From Terriglobia bacterium (GTDB lineage Bacteria > Acidobacteriota > Terriglobia > Terriglobales > Acidobacteriaceae), in contig JAVUPY010000091.1 in assembly GCA_032252755.1 (NCBI GenBank), positions 1 through 39,417 of the forward strand: a stretch of DNA of 39,417 bases, read 5' to 3'. Position 1 is the first letter of the stretch, and every line of letters starts with the position of its first letter. This document shows, in pieces, positions 6,893-13,687 of this stretch. Both the position numbers and the translations under genes were made by a program. A model generated the notes under the pieces. It was not told where the DNA came from, ran no database searches, and worked only from the letters and a program-made list of their open reading frames with translations.

Positions 6893-8458
6893 ATGGAGAA
6901 GCAACTTATGACCTGGAAAGCTGCGATGTATCGTTTACTGTCGCGCGTCGGCCTGTCTCCGCGTGCCACGCGCTACCAAGCGCCCTTTGAGGGTGCGAGC
7001 TTCTCCCGCCTCAATATGGATTGGGCGACTTCTCTTCTATCGTCAGATCAAAAGCTGCGTTTCTCGCAACGCGTCATGCGGATGCGCTCGCGCGAGCTGG
7101 CGCAGAACAACGATTACGTCATCCGCTTCCTGAATCTCGCGCGGCAGAACGTTATTGGACGCCACGGAATCGGCATGGAAATCGCGTTCGATCAGGAGCA
7201 ATTCAACGGCGCCGATGCTCTCGCAGAGAAGATCGAAACCGCATGGCAGCGATGGAGTGAACGCGTTTCGACCTGTGGCCAAATGTCCTGGGTCGATTTC
7301 CAGCAAGCATGGATTGCGTGGTTTCTCGCCGATGGCGAAACCTTCGTAAAGCGCGTCAAAGGGTACCCGCACAACATCACCCGCTTCGCGCTGCAGCCGA
7401 TCGACCCCGATGTCGTCGACGTCAGCTTCAATCGCGATCGAATTGAGAGCGGCGGCGGCGGCGCAAACGAAGTGCGGATGGGAGTCGAGTTGGACAGTTG
7501 GCGGCGGCCCGTGGCCTACTGGGCGCTGCGACGCCACCCAGGCGAAGGCGCAACTGTCGCGCGCGACCGCATTCCCGCTGAAGAGATGGACCACTCGTTT
7601 GTGTTCAAAATGATTGCTCAGACGCGCGGCGTGCCCTGGCTTCACACTGCAATGACTCGCATGAAGATGTTAGGCGGATACGAAGAGGCGGAGCTGGTAG
7701 CGTCGCGCCTGGCCGCGTGCAAGATGGGCTTTTTCTCCAGCGAAACTGGCGAGAGCTACGAAGGCGGAGAGCGGGCCGCAAGCGGCGAACTCGAAGTAAC
7801 CGTTGAACCGGGCTCATGGGAGGAACTACCGGCAGGGCTTGACGTGAAAACTGTTGACTGGCAGCACCCGAACCAACAATTCGCGGAGTTCAGCAAAGCG
7901 ATGCTGCGCGGCGCGGCAATGGGAATCAACGTCAGTTATTCATCTCTGACTGGGGATCTGCGCGATGTCAACTTCTCTTCGATCCGTCAAGGCATCCTCG
8001 ATGAACGCGACGGCTGGGCATTGCTGCAGGCATTCGCAGTAGACCATCTCTGTAAGCCTGTGTTTTCCGATTGGCTGCGCATGGCCGTGACGACTGGACA
8101 AGTCGAGTTGCCCAGGCAATTACCGGTGGAAGCCGTGATCGAAGCAACGACCTGGACGCCACGTGGCTGGGACTGGGTTGATCCTCGAAGGGATGTGGAT
8201 GCTGATATTGCAGCCGTGCGCGCGGGTATGACTTCCCTTAAACAGGTCTGCGCGAAGCGCGGCTTCGACTGGCGAGAAGTTCTGGAGCAGCGTGCAAAGG
8301 AAAACACATTCGCAGAAGGCCTCGGGCTATCACTCGACTTCACCACATCGGGAGCAGGCGGCGTAGAGGGAGACGCTCAAAGCGAAGGCTCTCAGCCGGC
8401 AACGCCGGCAACGCCGGCGAGAACGAAGCCGAATGGGCAGGCCCCCAAGGTGCATTAA
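6893..8458 (+). CDS. Lambda-family phage portal protein
   Basis: The protein has 521 aa. It matches the lambda GpB-type portal family (Phage_portal_2), which forms the dodecameric DNA entry ring at one capsid vertex. Recognisable segments are the N-terminal RSRELAQNNDYVIRFLNLA and NVIGRHGIGM, the core YSSLTGDLRDVNFSSIRQGI near residue 350, and the C-terminal RGWDWVDPRRDVDAD followed by a VRAGMTSLKQVCAKRG-type tail. Length fits the family. The last ~40 residues are a Pro/Ala/Thr-rich extension. Starts at 6893 (AGGGCGG upstream) and 6908 (GGAG upstream) are both possible. Normally a large terminase lies upstream of this gene and connectors downstream; neither is seen here. Confidence 0.92.
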   Translation: MEKQLMTWKAAMYRLLSRVGLSPRATRYQAPFEGASFSRLNMDWATSLLSSDQKLRFSQRVMRMRSRELAQNNDYVIRFLNLARQNVIGRHGIGMEIAFDQEQFNGADALAEKIETAWQRWSERVSTCGQMSWVDFQQAWIAWFLADGETFVKRVKGYPHNITRFALQPIDPDVVDVSFNRDRIESGGGGANEVRMGVELDSWRRPVAYWALRRHPGEGATVARDRIPAEEMDHSFVFKMIAQTRGVPWLHTAMTRMKMLGGYEEAELVASRLAACKMGFFSSETGESYEGGERAASGELEVTVEPGSWEELPAGLDVKTVDWQHPNQQFAEFSKAMLRGAAMGINVSYSSLTGDLRDVNFSSIRQGILDERDGWALLQAFAVDHLCKPVFSDWLRMAVTTGQVELPRQLPVEAVIEATTWTPRGWDWVDPRRDVDADIAAVRAGMTSLKQVCAKRGFDWREVLEQRAKENTFAEGLGLSLDFTTSGAGGVEGDAQSEGSQPATPATPARTKPNGQAPKVH

Positions 8459-8489
8459 GGGAGATTTGGAACCCGCTGCGCCAAAAGGG

Positions 8490-8564
8490 GAGACGCGAGA
8501 AAGGGAAAGCCCCGCGTGCAAACGTCTGCAATAAATCTCGTAAACTTTTCCCTGCTTGCGTCTC
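8490..8564 (+). terminator. Imperfect inverted repeat after the portal gene
   Basis: Segments 8490-8509 and 8545-8564 are complementary at about 16 of 20 positions and enclose the third palindrome copy. No U-tract follows. It may be a weak terminator for the capsid/portal transcript. Nothing else is seen in 8459-8654 except GGGAGC/GCTCCC arms near 8588-8623. Confidence 0.3.
8516..8531 (+). repeat. Element palindrome, copy 3, downstream of portal
   Basis: GTGCAAACGTCTGCAA is identical over 16 bp to the minus strand of 1874-1889. The core is one base off TGCAGACGTCTGCA. It sits 57 bp after the portal stop. Confidence 0.6.
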
Positions 8565-8654
8565 GCGCGCATCTGGGAAGCTGGTTAGGGAGCGGCATGT
8601 CTCGAACCTGGGCCGCTGCTCCCAAAGCCTGAATACCTGAGATGGATTCTTCAG

Positions 8655-8879
8655 CTATATACTCGCGGGATCGTGTGCGACTGTCGTCTCGACTTCCAGA
8701 CCTGCATCCTTCGCCCCGTCAACGATGGCTTCCACGGAGCGCCGCTCGACTGCAAGCGACTCGCCTTGCCACTGCCACGGCTCAGCCTGGGTGTTCTCCG
8801 TGATCCACGCTTTACCCGTAATGGAGACCGGTATCAGCAAAGCGATGCCGCTGTCGTAGACAACTCTAATGTCCGTCAC
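8655..8879 (-). CDS. Small phage-type hypothetical protein
   Basis: The protein has 74 aa from GTG 8879, with a GAGG-rich stretch just upstream. It reads like small proteins seen in many phages and islands: an N-terminal hydrophobic strand (IALLIPVSITGKAWI), a tryptophan pair (EPWQWQG), an SLAVERRSVEAIVDGAKDAG segment and an acidic tail. Family recognition is by pattern only, and the function is unknown. It is the only gene on the minus strand near the right end, facing the portal gene. A further upstream frame (8876-9073) overlaps its start but looks spurious. Confidence 0.6.
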   Translation of the reverse strand: MTDIRVVYDSGIALLIPVSITGKAWITENTQAEPWQWQGESLAVERRSVEAIVDGAKDAGLEVETTVAHDPASI

Positions 8880-8982
8880 CCTCGCCTCCCTCTCTTCTCG
8901 TCTGCCGCTACGATACCTTTCTGACGCCTTAGAAGGCGAAAAAATACTTCAGCGGGCATCACAAAGCCAGCGTTGCGGTTGT

Positions 8983-9002
8983 TGGTGACAAGGTGGTGAC
9001 AA
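8983..9002 (+). repeat. 20-bp repeat, copy 2 (candidate integrase arm site)
   Basis: This is an exact copy of 478-497, located 117 bp inside the right attachment repeat. It lies in the 240-bp right-end region (8880-9119), which holds no convincing gene. Confidence 0.7.
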
Positions 9003-9053
9003 AGGGCGTCCCGGTGCGCCTGCTGACGCTCTCTGGTGTGCTCGGCTTGCGAT

Positions 9054-9073
9054 TGGTGACAAGGTGGTGACAA
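9054..9073 (+). repeat. 20-bp repeat, copy 3 (candidate integrase arm site)
   Basis: This is an exact copy of 478-497, 71 bp after copy 2 and 45 bp before the right attachment repeat. Paired direct arm sites beside one att core are typical of DUF4102-type integrase systems. Confidence 0.7.
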
Positions 9074-9118
9074 ATTAGAGGCATGAAAATCTTGATATTG
9101 AGGAAACCCGCATTTTTA

Positions 9119-9164
9119 TTGGCTGCCCCCCAGGGATTCGAACCCCGATATGCTGATCCAGAGT
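9119..9164. repeat. Right attachment repeat, inside tRNA-Gln
   Basis: Identical over 46 bp to 317-362. It runs from the 3' end of tRNA-Gln to the first bases of the anticodon loop, so strand exchange probably occurs in the anticodon region and the intact tRNA is restored after integration. Confidence 0.93.
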
Positions 9165-9193
9165 CAGCTGTCCTGCCGTTGAACGAGGGGGCA
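9120..9193 (-). tRNA. tRNA-Gln (anticodon CUG)
   Basis: The minus strand folds as a 74-nt tRNA. Acceptor TGCCCCC pairs with GGGGGCA, G73 is followed by an encoded CCA, the anticodon stem GCTGA/TCAGC encloses CTCTGGA (anticodon CTG, complement at 9159-9161), and the T arm is CGGGG-TTCGAAT-CCCTG. The U1-A72 pair and G73 are known glutamine identity features. It is the integration target, rebuilt by the element's att sequence. Confidence 0.95.
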
Positions 9194-9288
9194 GCAAGTA
9201 ATGTTGGAAGAGCGGTCGCAAGTGCGTTCGGCTAAGGGCGCACTGCGCTTACAACCAATTTCGATTCTAAGGGGTACGATCATACGCG

Positions 9289-9433
9289 TCAACTTTCGTC
9301 CGGATCGACTTTCGTTCCATCGGCTTTCGCTCCATCAACTTCGCTCCCCTCTCCACCGATTTTAATTCCCACCATCAACTTCCGTCACCGTTCAGGTTCC
9401 CGCGTCACTTCGTTCCGTTCAACTTTCGTCCGT
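9289..9433 (+). repeat. Degenerate 15-16-bp repeats in a gene-free region
   Basis: The gap 9194-9652 has no gene. It contains tandem variants of TCAACTTTCGTCC: 9289-9304, 9305-9319, 9320-9334 and 9335-9349, then scattered copies at 9375, 9405 and 9419. TCAACTTTCGTCCG is exact at 9289-9302 and 9419-9432. The role is unknown. Confidence 0.5.
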
Positions 9434-9496
9434 AACGATTTCCTGCCATCCATCTCTCCGTCTTTCGTCCGTGCTGTTGTCAGGTTTCGCCTGAGG

Positions 9497-9540
9497 GTGC
9501 CACGTCTCGGCCTATTGCCTAGTTGGCTGCAGCGTGGCAC
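9497..9540. other. Inverted repeat upstream of the isochorismatase-family gene
   Basis: GTGCCACG (9497-9504) and CGTGGCAC (9533-9540) are perfect complements separated by 28 bases; CAGG/CCTG arms lie just before (9481-9493). No U-tract follows. It may be an RNA structure or a binding site. Confidence 0.35.
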
Positions 9541-9652
9541 TGCCTTCTCTGTCCGGATTGCCCGCGCAGAGTAATCAGGGCGCCATAGAACTCAGAATGC
9601 TTGGCCCACGCGGGGCGAGTTAGAATGATAATTCGTTAATAGAGGAGCAGTG

Positions 9653-10252
9653 ATGGCGACGACTTTCGGACGCATTGAAACTCTCTCAATGAATGAAATT
9701 GCGCGGCAGCCGCTTCAGGTAGAGACTTGCGCGCTGGTTGTAATCGACATTCAACAGAAGCTGCTTCCGCCGATTTTCAATAAGGAGCAGTTGATTCGGA
9801 ACTCTTCCCTGCTCATCCGTCTCGCCAAGATTCTGGGCATTCCGATTCTCCTGACCACTCAATACGCAAAGGGCCTGGGTGAGACCGTGCCTGAAATTGC
9901 GGCGTTGGCCGAGGTCGCTTCCATCGACAAACTTGAATTCAGTTGCTTTGGCAAAGAGGATTTCTGTTCTGCCGTCAAGACTTTGCCCGGCAATAGGACA
10001 ACGATGCTTCTCTGCGGGATGGAAACTCACATCTGTGTTATGCAGACTGCGCTGGGCGCTCTTGACCAGGGATACATCGTCCACGTTGCTTCTGACGCGG
10101 TTGGCTCACGCGCGGAGTGGAACTGGCGGATCGGTCTCGAACGAATGCGCGATGCCGGATGCGTGATCTCCTCAACCGAGATGATGATGTACGAACTGTT
10201 ACGACAGAGCGGCACGCCCGCTTTCAAAGAACTCCTTCCCTACCTCAAGTAG
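9653..10252 (+). CDS. Isochorismatase-family cysteine hydrolase
   Basis: The protein has 199 aa from ATG 9653, preceded by AGAGGAG; a GTG one codon upstream is possible. The family triad is visible: Asp32 in VVIDIQ, Lys93 in SIDKLEF and Cys128 in GMETHICVMQT, the last with the usual cis-peptide-adjacent glycine context. The family hydrolyses amides or vinyl ethers such as nicotinamide, isochorismate or N-carbamoyl compounds. Overall it looks closest to the YcaC-like cytosolic hydrolases of unknown substrate rather than true nicotinamidases, since I see no clear zinc-site motif. The first ~20 residues are an extra N-terminal stretch. It stands alone. Confidence 0.85.
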   Translation: MATTFGRIETLSMNEIARQPLQVETCALVVIDIQQKLLPPIFNKEQLIRNSSLLIRLAKILGIPILLTTQYAKGLGETVPEIAALAEVASIDKLEFSCFGKEDFCSAVKTLPGNRTTMLLCGMETHICVMQTALGALDQGYIVHVASDAVGSRAEWNWRIGLERMRDAGCVISSTEMMMYELLRQSGTPAFKELLPYLK

Positions 10253-10442
10253 CCGAGCCGCCGCGCTGTCCAAAAGACTCGTCGTCGATCTGCGCGATGA
10301 GCTCACGTGCGTTCTGTCCAGCCCTCGACGGCGCACGATTCTGCACAACCTCTTTCCTTTCGTATGTCATCCCTAACCCCAGGGCTCCAAATACCACTCC
10401 GCTTCGCTCTCTGAAGTGACTCGCAAGAAGGGGGGAAATCTT

Positions 10443-12266
10443 ATGGTGCAGAAATCCCTGTTCGCAGTCGTATTGTCTGCAGCAATGGGCATTACGGCTA
10501 CGGTCGCGGCTCAGACCGACTCATCCGCTGAAAGCAGCACTCCACAACAAGATCAACAAATTCAGGTCACGCCGATGGACCAAACGCCGGTATACCGCGT
10601 GCAGGTCGTCGAGCGCACCACGGATGCCATTGACTATCGCCACCGTGCAAGATCGACGATCAACATTCACGGAACGTCTCTGGATCCGAACATTACCGGG
10701 AAGGCGAAAATAAACAGCAAGAACGGACGCATCGCCGTCGAAGCCAAACTCAACCACATGAATAAGCCCGAGAGCTATGGGCCGCAATACCTGACGTACG
10801 TTCTCTGGGCGATCACTCCGGAAGGACGCCCCAGCAACCTTGGCGAGGTCCTGCCGAACGATGACGGGAACGCTGAACTGCACGTTACGACTAATCTGCA
10901 GGCATTTGGTTTGATCGTCACCGCCGAGCCGTACTTTGCGGTAACCGCACCCAGCAACCTGGTTGTTGCCGATAACATCATCACGCAAAAGACTCAGGGG
11001 TGGGCGCAACCGATTCATGCAAGATTTGAGGCTGTTAACCGCAGCGAATACACGGTCGACATTCCGGCCTCTGAACTGCCGGCCACTGCCGCTGACCGCA
11101 AGAAAGTGCCGCTAGAACTGCTCGAGGCTCGCAATGCAGTCGCGATCGCGAAGGCGACCGGGGCCCGGCAGTACGCCTCCGACGCACTGGATAAGGCCGA
11201 AGATTTCCTGAGCAAGGGAGAGGACTATCTGAACCGTAAACAGCCGAAATCGGCCATTGCGACTGTCGCGCGTTATGCGACACAGCAGGCCGAAGATGCG
11301 CGGTTGCTGACAATCCGCGACAAACGACAAGAACAGGCTGAGAAAGAACGTGAACAGATCCGGCAACGCGCTGAAAACGCCGAGCAACAGGCGGACGAGG
11401 CTCAACAACGTGCGCAAGAGGCGCGTCAGCAGGCGGAAGATGAAGCCGCGAGAGCCCGGGCAGCGCAGGATCAACTCCAGCAAACGCAGCAGCAGACTCA
11501 GGAAACACAGCAGCAGTTGACCCAGGCGCAGCAGGAGTTGGCACAAGCTCAGGCTGCACAGCAGACTGCCCAGCAGGCAGCACAGCAAGCCGCGCAGGAG
11601 CGCGCTGCCGCCGAACAGGCGCGACAACAGGCTCTGATGGAACAGCAGAACCTTCGCCAGCAGGCACAACAGGCGCAGATGCAGGCTCAGCAGGCAGAAA
11701 TGCAGCGCGAACAAACGCGCCAAAGACTGCTCTCTCAACTCAACCAGGTCCTGCAAACGAGGGACACTGCACGAGGGCTGATCGTCAATATGTCTGACGT
11801 CCTGTTCGATTTCAACAGAGCAAGCCTGAAGCCCGGCGCGAAGGTGCGGCTCGCGAAGGTCGCAGGCATTTTGCTTGCTTATCCGGACCTCCACTTGAAG
11901 ATTGAGGGTTATACCGACAATATAGGCACCCCCTCGTACAACGTGCAGTTGTCGAATCGTCGCGCGGCCTCGGTCCGCGATTACCTGGTCAGCCAGGGCG
12001 TACCTGCCTCAAACGTAACGGCGGAAGGGCTCGGCGAATCCAATCCTGTGGCGTCCAATGCGACGGCTGCAGGGCGCCAAATGAACCGCCGCGTCGATCT
12101 GGTCGTCTCCGGTCAATCGATCGAAGCCACCCGGGGAAACTCCTGGTGGCCCGGGCGGTACCCCAGGTACCAGCGCCAGCGGAACTGTTACGGGTACCCG
12201 GACCACCGAGGTCGATCGGAGCTATCAGTCATCGAGCACCTCGGATACGGCTCAGCCCGCGAATAA
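10443..12266 (+). CDS. OmpA-family outer-membrane protein with coiled coil (C-terminus frameshifted)
   Basis: The ORF has 607 aa from ATG 10443, chosen for AAGGGGGGAA upstream and because a signal peptide starts there (MVQKSLFAVVLSAAMG, cleavage near VAA-Q24). The middle carries a DUF4398-like helical segment (KATGARQYASDALDKAEDF), then about 130 residues of Gln/Ala/Glu coiled coil. Residues about 450-565 form the OmpA peptidoglycan-binding domain (DVLFDFNRASLKPGAKVRLA, GYTDNIG, LSNRRAASVRDYL). After RGN the ORF turns into unlike sequence and stops at 12266. The +1 frame continues from the same point as a Pro/Gln/Asn-rich tail (GGPGGTPGTSASG...) to TGA 12508-12510. One extra G in 12133-12136 explains this, so the real product probably has about 688 aa. 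Confidence 0.88.
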   Translation: MVQKSLFAVVLSAAMGITATVAAQTDSSAESSTPQQDQQIQVTPMDQTPVYRVQVVERTTDAIDYRHRARSTINIHGTSLDPNITGKAKINSKNGRIAVEAKLNHMNKPESYGPQYLTYVLWAITPEGRPSNLGEVLPNDDGNAELHVTTNLQAFGLIVTAEPYFAVTAPSNLVVADNIITQKTQGWAQPIHARFEAVNRSEYTVDIPASELPATAADRKKVPLELLEARNAVAIAKATGARQYASDALDKAEDFLSKGEDYLNRKQPKSAIATVARYATQQAEDARLLTIRDKRQEQAEKEREQIRQRAENAEQQADEAQQRAQEARQQAEDEAARARAAQDQLQQTQQQTQETQQQLTQAQQELAQAQAAQQTAQQAAQQAAQERAAAEQARQQALMEQQNLRQQAQQAQMQAQQAEMQREQTRQRLLSQLNQVLQTRDTARGLIVNMSDVLFDFNRASLKPGAKVRLAKVAGILLAYPDLHLKIEGYTDNIGTPSYNVQLSNRRAASVRDYLVSQGVPASNVTAEGLGESNPVASNATAAGRQMNRRVDLVVSGQSIEATRGNSWWPGRYPRYQRQRNCYGYPDHRGRSELSVIEHLGYGSARE

Positions 12267-12524
12267 CCCCCAGCCGGCCGGCAATATCAACAACGCACAA
12301 CCAGCAGACGTCCAGACGGGCAACACGAACGCTCAACCTGCAACTGCTGTGCCGAATGGCGGGCAGCCCGTAAACTCGCAACCGGCAGTGCAGCCAAACC
12401 TGCCCTCGTCTCAGCCGGCCAATTCTTCGCCGCCGAGCCCACAGTCAATGCAGCAGCAGGTTCCTGGCACCCCTGCTTCCACTCCCCCCTCCACCCCTCC
12501 GCGCCAGTGAGCGCAACAGCAAAC

Positions 12525-12547
12525 GGGCGCGGCTTGTAACCGCGCCC
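12525..12547. terminator. Terminator between the OmpA-family gene and the P-loop gene
   Basis: GGGCGCGG (12525-12532) pairs with CCGCGCCC (12540-12547) around CTTGTAA, followed by TTCGTT. It lies 15 bp after the frame-2 stop of the OmpA-family gene, which supports that reading frame as the true end. It also faces the convergent gene ending at 12570. Confidence 0.65.
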
Positions 12548-12569
12548 TTCGTTGAGCCTGGATGTTTAA

Positions 12570-13535
12570 TTAGAAGAGTTCGTCGCTGGGATCCACCGCA
12601 TCCTGATCAGATTCCGGGGCGGCTGGTGGCTGCTTCTTCAGGCGCACGATGGTGATCTTCGCGAATCCCTCTTCGAACTTGGGTGGCCGCAGCTTCTGTC
12701 CCATGCGCTGCATGATCTCGTCCGGCACGTTGCGTGAGCGCATTCGGTTGCGCTCCATGCAGACCTCCGTCGGAACATCAAAGAAGACCGCATGCGCTTC
12801 GTAGCCGAAATCGCGCGCCATCTTGATCCAGCTATGGCGCTCCTTCGGCGAGAGATTTGTTGCGTCAATGTAGTTCCACGGACGCCCAGCGATCATCCGG
12901 GCGCGCAGCATCGCTCGAAGCGTCGAGAAGACAAGATCCTGGTATCGCTGCTCGGTTGGATCATCGAATAAAAGCCCACGCACAAGGTCGCTGGAGAGCG
13001 GAATGATGTTGTGACGCTTGAACCATGACGATTTGCCCGAACCTGGCAACCCGATCGCAAGCACCACCGCGCCTTTCGTCTTTTTGCCTTTGGGTTTCTG
13101 TGGGGATGGAGGTGCGGGTGCCGGGGTCTCCGGAACCACTCCGTCGAGTTCCGCCTCCGCAGCCTCGCCCGTGGCCAGACCGGGTGCGATCGGCAGTACT
13201 GGCGACTGTCCCTGTTCTCGGCCGCGATTGCCGCGTCCGCGACGCCCCCGCCGGCGCCCACGGCGCCCGCGTTCCCCGCCAGCCGCGGGAACTTCTGCGG
13301 CCGGAACAGGCGCGTCGGTTTCGGCTTCAATAGGCTCTGGATCTGTTTCGGGCTGCGATTCGTATTCGGGCTCGGGGTGAGACACCGGGGGAGCCGAAGT
13401 CAATGCCGAATCGTCACGATCCAAGAAAGTAGGTTGTAGAGGCGCCGGCTTTTGTTCCCCGGAGTTCTGCCCTTCCTGGGACCCTGCGCCGGGCTTCTTG
13501 CGCCGCTTCGCGCGGTCGCGTATCCACTTACGCAT
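12570..13535 (-). CDS. P-loop kinase-like (AAA_33) protein with RG-rich N-terminal region
   Basis: The protein has 321 aa. Residues 1-150 are disordered: basic MRKWIRDRAKRRKK, an acidic Pro/Glu stretch, and a Gly/Arg block at 87-107 (GERGRRGRRRGRRGRGNRGR) of the type that binds RNA. Residues about 155-315 form a P-loop kinase domain: Walker A GLPGSGKSS at 162-170, a conserved SSDLVRGLLF strand, and a lid with repeated arginines (ERNRMRSRNVPDEIMQRM), as in polynucleotide-kinase-like AAA_33 proteins. Phosphorylation of an RNA end is plausible but unproven. The gene converges on the OmpA-family gene and stands alone; ATG 13535. Confidence 0.75.
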   Translation of the reverse strand: MRKWIRDRAKRRKKPGAGSQEGQNSGEQKPAPLQPTFLDRDDSALTSAPPVSHPEPEYESQPETDPEPIEAETDAPVPAAEVPAAGGERGRRGRRRGRRGRGNRGREQGQSPVLPIAPGLATGEAAEAELDGVVPETPAPAPPSPQKPKGKKTKGAVVLAIGLPGSGKSSWFKRHNIIPLSSDLVRGLLFDDPTEQRYQDLVFSTLRAMLRARMIAGRPWNYIDATNLSPKERHSWIKMARDFGYEAHAVFFDVPTEVCMERNRMRSRNVPDEIMQRMGQKLRPPKFEEGFAKITIVRLKKQPPAAPESDQDAVDPSDELF

Positions 13536-13599
13536 ACGGGAGTTTTTATAACACGTTTGCAGACTGAGGGCGAGTCACAGGTACCGAGAAAAGCAGCAA

Positions 13600-13687
13600 T
13601 TGGCCATTAACAATTACCAACAGCTCCCTATTCGCAGAGTTTCTCTTGATCCAAATGCCATTGTGGTTGCTAATTGCTGATGGCTAA
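13600..13687. repeat. Imperfect 22-bp inverted repeat at a gene end
   Basis: 13600-13621 and 13666-13687 are inverted complements at 18 of 22 positions, built of TTAGC/AATTG units. The right arm encodes the last residues (QLAISN) of the membrane-protein gene. It may belong to a dispersed repeat family in the genome or serve as a terminator stem. Confidence 0.4.

Larger units (their letters stand above)
317..9164. mobile_element. 8.8-kb integrative element with capsid and portal genes, inserted in tRNA-Gln
   Basis: The element is bounded by perfect 46-bp direct repeats (317-362 and 9119-9164) that match the 3' part of tRNA-Gln(CUG). It contains an integrase, small DNA-binding proteins, an initiator plus DnaC-like loader, an HK97-type protease/capsid fusion, a lambda-type portal and a small phage-type protein. 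I find no terminase, head-tail connector, tail, holin or lysin gene between the repeats. The ORFs are intact and often overlap or abut (3130/3128, 3376 directly after 3375, 3995/4014), so it reads as a functional compact unit. Candidate classes are a capsid-encoding satellite (cf-PICI-like) or a deleted prophage. Classification is inference; the boundaries are seen directly. Confidence 0.85.

Noticed and set aside
8876-9073. 65-aa frame on the minus strand upstream of the small phage-type gene
   Set aside because: Its TTG start lies in the 20-bp repeat and its composition (His/Arg/Gln-rich) looks like antisense of the repeats; only a GTGA overlap with the next start favours it.
9289-9433. CRISPR array
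   Set aside because: Units are short, degenerate and nearly contiguous, with no constant-length spacers and no cas genes in the window.
13018-13380. Plus-strand frame opposite the P-loop kinase gene
   Set aside because: It is an antisense shadow of the RG- and Pro-rich coding sequence.
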